Assembly: GCA_016987375.1 (NCBI GenBank)
Contig: PJRA01000114.1
Coordinates: 98,199 to 162,198 of the forward strand
Length of the DNA: 64,000 bases
Direction of reading: 5' to 3'
Origin: Brachionus koreanus
Taxonomy: Eukaryota > Rotifera > Eurotatoria > Ploima > Brachionidae
Shown here: piece after piece, positions 1 to 11,197 of the stretch
Numbering within the stretch: position 1 is the first letter of the stretch
Layout: each line of letters starts with the position of its first letter
The notes under the pieces: generated by a model
Database searches by the model: none
The model's input: only the letters and a program-made list of their open reading frames with translations
What the model was told of the DNA's origin: nothing
Translations under genes and position numbers: made by a program

Positions 1-967
1 AAAAAGAAACAGCTATGCGTTTATACTAATAATGCGAGATTAATGTGGCTTGAAGTTGATTAAAATGAGGATTGTGCATTTAAAGTTTTTGAACTAACAG
101 AGCTGTTGAATTGAAATGACTGTCCGAAAAAGCTGCATCTGCTAAAACACTAAATTGCTTCCAAGTTTTTGAGGAAGTATTTGAATATTTCAAAACGAGA
201 GCTTTTAATTATTCAAATGAACGCCATAATTACGCTGGTTTAGGTCTTATACTTTAACTAATAAAATTAATATCTCATTTGAAGTAAAGTTGAAAGTTAG
301 ATTTTTAATACCCTATTTCTCTATTTTGATTTTAAAGCTTCATAAACCATACCAAATTTTTGGTGCATCTTTTAAACCTTAAGTCTGCATTTTAATAAAA
401 TTTTTGATTTTATTAATTTTTGAAATTAGAATAATGATTATTTTATTTTAGATTTTTGGAAATAAATCTCAAGCCTTCATGCTGCATTTAGTATTTAATT
501 TAAATGCAGATCCAAGGTCTAAAACATCATCGGCGAGATGGTATATTTGTACATTTAGAACATTCTCAAAATTTTAACTTAAACTAAACAACACTATTCT
601 TAAACAATTAATGTTCTCTTTTTCCAAGAAAAAAAAACTAAAATTTCAATTTAACTTATTTATCTTTTTGAGTTATTTTTTTCTGAATAAAATTTTCTTT
701 TTAATAATCTTGAATTCTAAGTCTAATTTGATCACAAATGATCGTGTAAAATTTGAAAAAAATGTTTGTAGAAAGAGAACATTAAGATACATTATTAAAA
801 ATATTTATTTTCTTAATTAAGAATCGATTAGATAGAAAATAATGATTAATTTAGATTTACATGTCCCTGTTTAGTTTTGAAAAGATGAAAATTATTTTTA
901 ATCTCATTTTTTTCTTTACAAAAGAGAAAAAATTCAAAATCAAATCTTATCGGCCTAATGGGAAAAT
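1..967. other. No supported gene; AT-rich flank
   Basis: I see no exon I can defend here. A few short stretches near 40-180 on the plus strand look like decayed coding sequence but contain stops and match nothing I recognise. The C2H2 and PHD finger exons expected for the DPF-like gene on the minus strand should lie to the left of that gene, and I could not find them in this stretch. Confidence 0.5.
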
Positions 968-1648
968 TCAGCGTAAATATTTTTTGGAATTTTTTTTCTT
1001 TACTCGTTTCTTTTTTCGCTTGTCTTCATAGTCATTGTCGTCGGAGTCGTTTTCCGGCTCATCGAAATGTTCAAAAGAGTCCTCATGAAAATGAGCTGCT
1101 AAATTTGAGTGACCATGATGACTTGAGTCTTCCTCATAATCGTTTGACACAGATGATTGCTTCAAAAAATTCAAGTGGTGCAATGACGAATTTGAAGAAG
1201 AGTGATGTTGAACGAAAGCTCCTGAATCCATTGAATTGCTATTTTCATCTGCATGATTATTTGGCGGCATGCGATAGATTGCATTCGGAAAAAGAGATGT
1301 ATCCATCGGATCAATATTTAATCTTCTTTTTTTCAGCCATCTCCTATTTGGATAGAAATAAACATAATGATTTTTGTTGCTGATTTCACACTCTTCCATT
1401 TCGTTCAAGTCTCTTCGCTGGTATTCCATTAGCCAAAACATACTGTTACCTTGGGCAACACGTGTCTGGCTGTCAATAAAAGGCACACGCAGCTTTCTGT
1501 CCCAAATTAAACGTTTGTTAAATGATCGAGTGGCCTGGATCGCTTCTTGGTACATCTTATCTCCTCCTTTAAGTTTGCTGATTGATGACGATGACATTTG
1601 CTTGTTTGATGATTCATTAATGCCAAATTCGGGTCTTGGTTTAGGCAT
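968..1648 (-). CDS. DPF/Requiem (d4) family N-terminal part, partial
   Basis: The 226-residue open frame carries the Requiem/DPF N-terminal domain: residues about 32-110 include LRVPFIDSQTRVAQ and, after a short gap, YPNRRWLKKRRLNIDP, both hallmarks of DPF1/2/3 and the fly d4 protein. These are accessory subunits of the BAF (SWI/SNF) chromatin remodelling complex, where this N-terminal segment binds the core and C-terminal tandem PHD fingers read acetylated histone H3. Here the domain is followed by a His/Ser/Asp/Glu-rich linker and a Lys/Arg-rich tail. The C2H2 and PHD fingers are absent. A possible donor (GTAAAG on the minus strand) at about 1002-1003 would splice out of the frame before its stop, so the gene probably continues left, outside the window. 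The start is the first ATG and no better upstream start is visible. Family call is firm; gene structure is incomplete. Confidence 0.75.
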   Translation of the reverse strand: MPKPRPEFGINESSNKQMSSSSISKLKGGDKMYQEAIQATRSFNKRLIWDRKLRVPFIDSQTRVAQGNSMFWLMEYQRRDLNEMEECEISNKNHYVYFYPNRRWLKKRRLNIDPMDTSLFPNAIYRMPPNNHADENSNSMDSGAFVQHHSSSNSSLHHLNFLKQSSVSNDYEEDSSHHGHSNLAAHFHEDSFEHFDEPENDSDDNDYEDKRKKKRVKKKNSKKYLR

Positions 1649-2689
1649 TATTGTTAAAAAAAAGAGTCTAAAATTTTGACTCTAAAAATTTCAAATTCAA
1701 AAATTTAAAAGGAAAGAATTTTTTTGTATAACAACAGATTTTATTTTTTAGTATGAAATTAAGACTCTAAAAACAAGAAGTTTTCTTTTAACTTTTATTA
1801 ACATAAATTATGGACTTTGATTTTGATTGATGGCTAAAAAAGAGAGAATAAAACCAAATATCGTGTTTATAAATGGACAATTAGGAATTATGTTAATACT
1901 AAAATAATATCCATAATTTTTTCAGATTATAATATACATGTAATATTAATGCTTGTAAATATGGATGATAAAATAAACGTTCTCGATATTTGAAATTCTA
2001 TTATGTGAAAATTTGAAAAAAAAAGATTAATGAAATTTTTGCTCAGATTTGCTTTTAAAAGTGAGAATACAATGCTAATAGTAATAAAAAAAATTCTTAA
2101 ATATCTTTATCCATTTAAAATTATAATTATGTGTAAAATTTAGCTTCAAAATAAAGATAAATAGAAAATAAACTTTTCCTTACTTAATTTACTTAATTCA
2201 ATAAAATTAATCACCTTTCACAATAAAATTTAACAGTCTTTTCTTTTTTAGAACATATTAAAATTCATCAATAATTGGATACTGTGATGACCTTGAACTG
2301 CTAGCTCTATTGAAAATTACATAAACCAAATTGCTGGTAAATGCAATTAATGGGCAAAAAAATACTTTAAAAAAATAATTTTACATTTTAATGCTATGAT
2401 ATTTTAATATTTTTAGAATTATATAAACTTGAAAATAATAAATAAAAATTTTCCAAAATATTTCATAATCAATAAAAAATGAAAATTTAATTAGATTTTA
2501 AATAATTTAGATTTGAAAATTGATCCCACAGTAAGATCAATTAGATAACAATATATCCAAAAATAGCATATTGATAATATTAATTTTTTTCAAAAAAATT
2601 TGCGTTTTTTTATAATTTTTTTAATTTATCAATAAAAAAAATAAATAGTTAGCTAATATTCATTATAAAAATCATTTTTCTCTTTAGTA
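1649..2689. other. Intergenic, no gene seen
   Basis: Very AT-rich sequence with many homopolymer A and T runs. It presumably includes the promoter of the minus-strand DPF-like gene, but no specific element can be recognised. Confidence 0.5.
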
Positions 2690-3010
2690 TTCACACATCT
2701 ATCAGCGAGTATTTCAATTCCTCTCTTGTAATATTCACGCCTTTTGAGTCAAAAAAAATACAACAACCTTCTTCAACATGGTCTTGTTTAGTAAAATACC
2801 GCCCTCTATGAAAATTAACAAAAAATATCATAACCAGAGGGAAAAAGATCTGAGTTACATGCTGGATGAGGAAGAAGTTCGATGCCTTTCAGTTCTTTGT
2901 TTTTACCATTGTTCTTCTAGCCATATGAGGTCTAACGTTATCTTGAAGAAACAATCCTAGCTTTCGGTTGACCAAAGAAGGATATTTTTCTTGAAGTACG
3001 CAGAGAATTC
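2690..3010 (-). mobile_element. Decayed mariner-like element, C-terminal fragment (copy 1)
   Basis: Read on the minus strand, this segment gives a degraded mariner transposase C-terminus. A stretch beginning ELLPHPA matches the 'LPHPPYSPDLAPSDYHLF' block that follows the third catalytic Asp region in mariner transposases, and downstream remnants resemble the GK-x-F and FF residues of the tail. The same DNA recurs at 35.1 kb and 58.3 kb, which identifies it as one dispersed family. Frameshifts and stops make it non-functional. The open frame on the opposite strand (2778-2960) is a shadow of it. Confidence 0.65.
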
Positions 3011-3680
3011 TGATCGAGAATGGCTGGTACTTTTTACAATAATGACATAACTGTTCTAAAATTTTCATTTAAATTTTTTATTCTAAAAAACCAACTTTTT
3101 AAAAAAAGTAGTGATTCAACATAATAATAATAATGCTAAAAAAGCGCTCCTAATGTTTATTAGGTAACAAGTCCACAAAAAATTGGATATATAAACAAGA
3201 CATATTATCAGTCCATAATAAGATACTTTTTGGTAAATTTTTTTCTTTTTCAGAATTTTTTAGGAAATTTTAGATTCTTTTAAAGTTTTCTATGTTAGAT
3301 TCATCTAAGAATTATTAATCATAAATTACTAAAAATTCATTTATGATAGAAAAAAGGAAGTGATTTTTTTTTAATTTTATACTAGATAATACTTGAAGCA
3401 AGCGTCATCTTGGCACAATAAGACTATGCTTGGCAAACAGTTCTAAATTGTTACTGGTCTACAATGGCTAAACAAAACTTGAAAAAAGTATTCAGATTTG
3501 AATGGAAGACCTAGTTTGGATCCTTTTATGACAGTTTGACACTTTCTTTATTCTCATATATCTTAATAAATTAATCAAAACTTTCTAAGTCTGTTAATAT
3601 AAATACATGCTACTAAATAAAAAAATGATATTAATAATATTAAATTAATTTTTATTATCTGTTTTTTAGTTTTCAAAATT
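3011..3680. other. Intergenic, no gene seen
   Basis: AT-rich sequence without a convincing open frame, splice-linked exon or RNA gene. Decayed transposon sequence may extend into it from either side. Confidence 0.4.
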
Positions 3681-3694
3681 ATTTTACAAAAAAA

Positions 3695-3910
3695 CAGTGG
3701 GTTGAATTTGCAATAAATTTTCTTGCATTGTATCCATCACTTCTTGGTTAGCGTATTCATTCAAGAGTTCTTTTGATTCATTTTCTTACACAATAAGCTG
3801 CTGTTCAATAATTGTCTCTTCAATCTCGTCCTTTTTGCTGGTCGATCTTTTTTTCCTATTTTCTCCAAATGGAACATCTTGTGCATTTTTGTGCCATTCT
3901 AAGCCATGCC
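3695..3910 (-). pseudogene. Fragment of an acidic/basic-rich ORF, probable transposase tail relic
   Basis: The minus strand reads GLEWHKNAQDVPFGENRKKR, then a Lys/Glu-rich segment, one in-frame stop, and about 35 further codons ending in a stop. A 'WH' motif near the start of a C-terminal tail followed by a charged region is reminiscent of MULE-type transposases, but the match is weak. No intact gene is present. It could also be a fragment of a retrocopied host gene. Confidence 0.3.
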
Positions 3911-4544
3911 ACGACATGCTATGACAACAGCGTGCAACAATTAGTATAGAGTTTTTACACATTTTTTATCATAAAATAATTATTGATAATTATTAATTCT
4001 TTTGTTAAAAAAAAATTAATATCTCAAGAATTAATTTTATCACACTTTGATTTTTTATTATTACCAAAAGTGTGAGAATTAATATCGACTTTATTTTTTG
4101 TAAAAATATATGTGCTTGAAAAACCAACTTGATTTTGGACTTTCCTTTTTTTTTTTCGTAAAAATTGGAAATTTTAGCCTTTAGTGTTTAAGAAATTTAA
4201 TCTTGAAAGTTCATGTAATTTAAAAACAGGATACTTAAGGCCTACGAGTATGATTCTTCTGATTAGTCAAGAACATGCAAAAAAAAATATCTTTATAAAG
4301 AGCTTATAAAATCGAGATAAAATTTCACACCAATTACTAACATTTCATCATTCAATCGTTAAACGACCATAGCTTTACCATAGTTTTTTGTTTTGGTATT
4401 TTTGAACAACCATTTTTGATCAACTTTTGACTACTAGGAAGTGGAAAAATTATAATACTGCACTATTTAATTTGATTTAAAATTTAAATTAAATTATCTT
4501 TTTATAAATGAAGAGAATTAGAAATATATATTTATTTTTTTTCA

Positions 4545-6364
4545 ATGAATTTCAAATTAATTGTTTTAATTTTGATTATTTTACTGATTGATGAATCAGA
4601 GCAGATTAACTTAAAGGGATTAAAATTAAACTCAAAAAAGGTAATTAGAAATAGAGAATATTTGTCAAAATAAATAAAAAATATATTTTAGAAGTTAACT
4701 TCGTATAGTTCAGATCAGTCATGTAGATTAGTTACTAATAGCTCTCAAAACAAAAATATTATTAATTCACCTTTACAAAATGAAAATTACTATCCTATTC
4801 ACCTTTCTCTGGAGGCTCATATTTTAGACTTTGCTCTAAAAGGTAAAATCTCATTTAACACTTTCTCAGTAAAAAGAAAATTTTAAGAAAACCGTTTACT
4901 TTGGATATTTTATGTGTTGTCTAGCAAGTCAAGTAAAAAGAGACTTGAGCTTATCGATGAATTTGACAATTTGGCAAAACAAAATTTAGAGCTAGTAAAA
5001 AAAATGCTTTTTTTTTAATTTTAAAATCAAAGATTTTTTAGAATTTCGCTAGCAGAATTGAAAAGTACTTGGGCACGAATCCCATGATTTTCATGATTCT
5101 CTTTGCATTATCACAGCCCTTGTTTAAACTTGATATCCTTTTAATTGATAATTTTTTAGAGGTAAATGAAAAATTTAAATAAAATTTTTTTTGCTAATTT
5201 ATTTTTAGAATAAAAAAAATATAGAAAGCATCATTGAAGTATTGATAGAGTCAGACAATGAACATTTTCGCAAAATAGTTGATTTTTTTGATAGTAAATG
5301 TTGAAAAAGTTGCATTTTTTCAAAAATAAATCTAAAAATGTTTAAGATCATAAAGAGGTTTTTTTGAGCTCTAGACAAGATATCAAAAAGGATATATTGA
5401 AAAAAATATTGCTCGATAGAATTGATGACGAAGAAACCGCAGATTTAATATCAAAATTTTTTGATAAAAAAAGCCCTGCACAGGAACCAAAAAATATTGA
5501 TTGCGTATTTCGCGTAAATTTCATCATAAGTCATCTGAGAAAAAATTAAGTCTCATTAAAAATATAGAAAATTTTTGGTCTGTTAGATAAAAATTGTCAA
5601 GCACTCATTTTAAATTGCTCATCAAAAGTCGAAATAAATTCTTACAAAGATTTAAATTTGTTTTTAGCTAACTTGAAAATTGATAACTATGATTCAATTG
5701 GAAAAAGCTTAATAAAAAAATTCAATCATGAGACAAAATGCAATCCATTTTTAAAATGTTTCAATACTTTTAATTTAAATTATTGCCAATCTTTAAAAAC
5801 TATAAGTAAAAGTGAAAAATTTTAAATTTATTTTTTCTTTATTTAAATTTTAGTGTCTATTGGAGAAAACAAGACTGAGTACTATGCCACGCGAGTTGAT
5901 AGCCTTTTGCACAAAGTTTTTGATGACATAACTAATTTTTTTTTTTTAATAAATTTTTTTTTTTAGAAAAAATTCGATTTTGACTTGACAAGAATAATTG
6001 TGTCAGTTAATAATGGCAAAATTTCTAAGGATTTAGTTAAAACCTACAATTTTCTTTTCAAAAATGATTTAATTAAATATATGCAAGCTTTGTTTACCAA
6101 GAAAAGCTCGGTAAAAGCTTCTTATATATTTATTTAGAATAAATATTTTTCATGAAGATATCTGAAAAAGCTTGGTGGAAATTTTGGCAAAGTAAAGAGG
6201 GATCAAATGATTTGGAGATCTATGGCCGAGGTCTAATTTCGTTGCTAGATTTGAACGAATGGTGCACTTTCCAGTGCGATGTAACTCTCAATCAGCTGTC
6301 AAGTACTCGAGCTAAAAAAAAACAACCTGAAATATCGGTTTTACTTTATTTTTTACTAATTTAA
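4545..6364 (+). CDS. Secreted protein of unknown family, ten exons
   Basis: Model: 4545-4640, 4692-4868, 4929-4994, 5042-5161, 5209-5293, 5356-5529, 5587-5805, 5854-5915, 5967-6110, 6158-6364 (1,350 nt, 449 residues). All introns are GT-AG, 46-86 bp, and phases close. Residues 1-20 form a hydrophobic signal peptide; no other membrane segment is evident except the hydrophobic final residues VLLYFLLI. The body is rich in Leu, Ile, Lys and Asp/Glu and reads as mostly helical (for example FRKIVDFFD, KDILKKILLDRIDD), with Cys residues clustered in exon 7 (a C-x3-C-like pair in CNPFLKC) and a C-x3-C pair near the C-terminus (CTFQC). I recognise no domain. The exon 2/3 junction and the last acceptor are the least certain points. 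The stop lies 2 bp from the stop of the convergent deoxyhypusine synthase gene. Confidence 0.65.
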
Positions 6365-6366
6365 AA

Positions 6367-7607
6367 CTAAATTTTATGAGGAAAATTTTTAGCAAAAGTT
6401 TCACCAACTAACAAGGGAAACACTAAACTGGCTTCTGCGAAAACCTTAACAAATAAAAATAATTAAAATTTTAATTTATTTAAATAAAAAAACAATCTAC
6501 TTTAACTGGTTTGGCATCTCTGCGTATTTTACCCCAAGAAATTGCCTCATCAGGACTTGCACCTGCGTCACTGCCATCATATTCACTAGCTGTGTTAATA
6601 AAAACAGAAAAATCTGCGCCATTTCTCATTAAATTTGCATTTAAAACATGATGTTTAATGAGACCTCCACCGAGTATTATCATTCCAGTATTGCATGCAT
6701 GAACTGCCAAATTGTTCAATAGACGTAAATCTTCAAGTATATCAACGACAAGGCCTGGCTTACGATATGAATGAAAGTACATCATGTCTCCCAGTGAACC
6801 ATCAGTTAGTGCTGGACTAAATACTGGAATGTCATTTTTATAAGCCCAGTAATAAACCGAGTCCGGATTGTTTATCTCTTTACCAAGGCGATTAATTATT
6901 TTTGAGGGAGTCCAATTGATTTTATTTTTTTCTTGTTCGTCAATCATCTGATCAAATATTGGCATAATCCAATCTTCAAATTTGCAGTAATTATCATTTG
7001 GAATCAATAAATTTCCTATTCGATTTATTCCTTCAGTTCTCAACTGTGATCCAGACAAATGAAAGTCCCCATTCAATGTTGGTGCAAGACATTTGATAAA
7101 GTCTTCTTCAATGCCTCCAGCAGTACATACCAGACAATCAACCTTTACAAAAAATAAAGAAAAACAAAATATTTATTTATTAAAAAATATTTAATAATTT
7201 TACTACCATTTTATGCTGAACCAAAAATCTAATGTACTCTCTCATGCCGCAAGAAATCATATTTGAAGTGTATCCTAGAAAAATAGTACAATTTGATTTG
7301 GTAATCATAGAATCTTTTTTTTCCTCCGGCATTTCCGACAATTTACATTTGATCTTTTTAATTTTTTAATTCAAAAGAATTTTTGTTTATTTAAGTTTAC
7401 CATTCTGTTAACTTCATTAATTGCTTTTCCAAGATTTGTTGCCTGAAATCCAGTATTGATAAAAGTACCTAGAATTTTGTCATAATTAACTCCTTCATTT
7501 AGATCATAGCCTTTAACTTCTGAATTAAATTTTTTGCTTGATTCTTGATCTGTGGGCTGCATTACATTATTGATGGCAACCTCAACCAGTTTTTTATCGC
7601 TTTCCAT
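6367..7607 (-). CDS. DHPS: Deoxyhypusine synthase
   Basis: Exons on the minus strand: 7607-7401, 7353-7207, 7142-6501, 6444-6367 (1,074 nt, 357 residues; animal enzymes are about 370). The enzyme transfers the aminobutyl group of spermidine, using NAD, to one lysine of eIF5A, the first step of hypusine formation, in the cytosol. The sequence follows the family end to end: [10 protein letters not shown] and [12 protein letters not shown] in exon 1, [13 protein letters not shown] in exon 2, [36 protein letters not shown] and [20 protein letters not shown] in exon 3, and [18 protein letters not shown] in the short last exon. The active-site Lys in the WGK motif is residue 323. The longest open frame in exon 3 runs past its donor to a false C-terminus; the true last exon restores the conserved end. 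Upstream lies tRNA-Ile; downstream is the convergent unknown secreted gene. Confidence 0.96.
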
Positions 7608-7758
7608 TTAATATTTTAAATAAAAATAAAAAAATTATTTATTTTAAATTTACCATTATAAATTTAAAAACATGTGAAATTTCAGACAAAATTTTGGTCG
7701 AGTTATTTTTTTACTTTTGTTGAATATTTAATATAATTTTTCATTTCAAAGTTTTGAA

Positions 7759-7846
7759 GCCCGAGTAGCTCAGTCGGTTAGAGCGTCGTACTTATAAATA
7801 CAGTTTAGCGATGCGAAGGTCGAGAGTTCGAGCCTCTCCTGGGGCA
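7759..7846 (+). tRNA. trnI(uau): tRNA-Ile (UAU) with an intron
   Basis: Cloverleaf parts are all visible: acceptor strands GCCCGAG and CTGGGGC (one mismatch), D-arm GCTC...GAGC, T-arm GAGAG-TTCGAGC-CTCTC and discriminator A. The anticodon stem TCGTA pairs with TGCGA (one G-U) around a loop CTTATAA, giving anticodon UAU. An intron of about 15-17 nt sits one base 3' of the anticodon, the standard place, as in other animal tRNA-Ile(UAU) genes. A T-run directly after the gene would serve as the Pol III terminator. Confidence 0.93.
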
Positions 7847-10800
7847 ATTTTTTTTCATATTTTTTTTATAAAATCAAAAATATTTAAAATTTAAGAATAA
7901 AGCTAGCAAATTTTTTTAAAATAAAAAAATCTTAAATTTTAAACACGAATATTTAAAAAAGAAAATACAATTAAGTAACACCTTTACAAAATGACTCTAA
8001 AATACAATGATAATAATATTGTTTTATTACGTAATTTGAATACACAAAAGTTTGGATATCACAAAAACTAAATATCATTCATTAGAGCGAACATTTATAA
8101 ACTAAATAAAATATTTGTTTGATAAATAATAATTTGGCTTATAAAAAAATTTAATTTCAATTAAAAAAAATTATCCGCAATAGGAAATCATTAATTTATT
8201 CAGAGCTAAGAAAAATTTTATCACTATTTTATTTATTTTTGTTTATTAACGTAATTAAATGCTCCCCAATTCAATTCTTTTATGAAAAATTAAAGACTTT
8301 GGTTGACAGAAAAGAACAAAGATGAAGTATTTCAAACGATACTTTGCTGTCAAAAGGGGGAAACTATTTACAAGAATATAGGGTTTTATCAAATCTCTTA
8401 GTTTAATTAAAGATTTTAAAAAATCTAAATTTATTTCAAAAATTTGACACCTTTATTTTTTTATTTAACGAAAAGTTGCTGCTAACTAGCAGTTTCTAAT
8501 CAAATAATAAATATTAGGCACTTGGTAATTGAAAAAAAAAAAACTAAAATTTATGTGAGAATAAAATGTAGAAAATTTTTTAAATATTTAGTTTAAATTA
8601 ATTTTATTTTATTTACTTCTAAAGTTGGTATCTTGGTAAAAAAAAATACACCAAAAGTTTACATAATATAATTACAAATGAATTTAAAACTTTAAAAATA
8701 AAATTGTACACTCACAACACTCAGCTAGCTTTATTTTAGGTAAATGAAAAATTTTTAAAAATAAAAAGTTGTAAAAACAAAATGTTTTTAAATCCTTTAC
8801 TAAAAAGCTTCATTTTTCATTCAATCAAGAGTTCTCTAAATCAACATTTACCTAGAGTATGAAAAAATACTGTTTTTTACCAAAATTTTGTCAAATTTTG
8901 TTTTTACATATTAACAAAGCTTAAGATAATTTAAACTTTGCACGGTGCGTAGATAAAATCAGATTTACATAAGGCAATATCTAATCCAAAAATCAACGAA
9001 TCTTCATAAAAATTTAAAATATTACAATTTAGAAAAAAAAAAAGTTACATAATTGAAATTTTTTTCGAAAATTTGAAAAAAGTCAAAAAAACAGGTATTT
9101 TGATTTTATAATTTTGTATTCTATAATTTTATTTGAATTAAAAGGCTTTTTTTTTTATTAAATCTTAAAAATGAAATCAAGTATTTTTCGAAGAAAAGCC
9201 TTTCATTTCAGGTAAAGTGGCATTTGTAACACATTTATTATTAACCAAACGACCATTTCAAAAAAAATAGCAACATTGTAATCATCTAAAAGGCACATTT
9301 AAGAGTTGGTAAACTAAACAAGGTAACATATTTGAAATGACAAGTCGTGATTTAAAAAAAAAAAACTTGTGTACTATCTAAGAATAAGCAAGCAAACAAT
9401 TTAATGCAATTTGATGTAAGGCGATCTTTGCACAAAGATATTGATTTACAAATGAAATTTAAACAATTTAAAATCTTTGTTTCAAAATTACACTTAAATT
9501 ACGTACAATAGAATATTTTTTCTATTAGTTTCTTCCTTTTCCTCATACTTTTTATGATTTTTTCTCTCAAAATTAAATGATTTAGATTTCAAATTTTGCC
9601 TAATTAAAATTAGTTTAAATTCTTTTTTTAGAGATAAAATTTTATTTTTAAATTAACATATCGTGATTAATTACGGCCCTTTATTTATGATGATTTTCTA
9701 TCTTTCACTAGCTCTACGATACCTTTTAAAACTTTTTGTTTTTGAAAGTAATGCTTTATGTGCCTAGTTAAATTCTATGTAATTTTTGTATGATTTGGTC
9801 ATATAATTACAAACTGGTTGTAACTTAGTCCGATCATCAAAGGACTTCATAAAAATATTAATCAATTTTTCTTCATTTTGGTTAAATTTTTATTTTTTTT
9901 TAAAAACAAAAATTGTGAAAAAAATCAGATTTAAGATTTATTATGAAATTTTAAAAAACAATAGTAGAAGCGAATATTGATTATTTTTATTTTTTTTATC
10001 GGACTGAAAAATGTGAGCCTAACTAGCTTAAAAAATGACGCTTTTAAAATCTGATTCATAATTTAAATATCAAATATATAAGCAATTTAAACAAGAGGGA
10101 TAATCTTTTAAGATAAATTTAAAGTCACAAATATTACCTTTATGATTAAAATATGTTCTCACGTTTCACAATGATCTAACAACTTCTAATTCTAAGAAAA
10201 TTTGTGTTTTTAAACAAAAATTGGTTTAAATTTTATTGATTAATGAGGTAAATAATGGAAAAAAAAATGATAGATATATTTTTTATTTTATTATGTTATT
10301 TATTAAATATATTTTAACCTTTTGAGTCTATTTTTTTCTGTTTAATTCATTATGCATTTAAATTTTAAACTAGTTGCGCTCACCTTTTGAAGACATTGGT
10401 GAGAAATAAGCGATTTTAATAAAGTTATAAATTATTTTTGAATATTATTTCCGAGTGGCAGGTTTTTAAACTTGAAAGAAACTATTAGTGCTTTGTGTCA
10501 AAATTGACTAAGAAAATTACTCAGTACAACAATTTATTTAGGCTTGATTTAAATCGATCTTTATTGAGTTTTTAAAACCATGACTTACAATCTGCTAACT
10601 GCATTTATGACAAAAATTTCTAGTAGGCATTTTATTTTTATTTTTTGATTAGAGCTAAAAATTTTACAAAATTAAACGCCTAATTGTTAAGAAATAAATC
10701 GATTGTATAAGGTTATATAACACATGAAACTATTCTTCTCAAAAACATCACTGAAGATGGTCGCTTTAAATTACGCTAAATTATGCTAATTTTGAAGAAT

Positions 10801-11197
10801 AATATTTTACTTGGTAAATTGGCAAAAGAGATTCAACTCAAGCGTAACTTTTTTTCATTATTATTAATAAAAAAAGCAAGTATTTCCAATTGTTGAAAAA
10901 TTTTATCAAAGTGAATATATAGATTTTTTAGACAATTTCAGATTGAGTATTTTAGTTTATTTTTTCATTTTTTCATGATATAATCATAATGATTTGATTC
11001 ATTTAGATTTCGTTTTTTATTTGATTTTATTTTTTTTTTAAATAATTTTAAAAAATTATGAAAAAAAATTAATTAAATCTTGTCTAAATAAACATTTCCA
11101 TTTTGATTTACCATCTTTTTCTTTATTTCTAAATTTTGTTTTTTGAGTATTTTATTTTGGTTATATCATTTTTCAATTATAATATTCAAATGCTGTA
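7847..11197. other. 3.3 kb without a gene
   Basis: I found no coding exon, RNA gene or clear transposon here on either strand. The sequence is AT-rich with many A/T runs and frequent stops. It probably contains the promoter of the serine protease gene to the right, but no element can be named. Confidence 0.5.

Noticed and set aside
958..1383. 141-codon plus-strand open frame
   Set aside because: It is antisense to the DPF-like domain, which is recognisable by family motifs.
2778..2960. 60-codon plus-strand frame
   Set aside because: It is the reverse strand of a decayed mariner transposase; the same DNA at 35.1 and 58.3 kb does not preserve it.
6392..6470. An extra terminal exon for the plus-strand secreted gene overlapping the end of DHPS
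   Set aside because: The open reading there is the antisense of the conserved last DHPS exon, which has much stronger support.
6480..6500. DHPS appearing truncated, ending VKVDCFFI
   Set aside because: A donor at 6499-6500 and an acceptor just before 6444 lead to a 78-nt exon encoding the conserved C-terminus, so the gene is complete.
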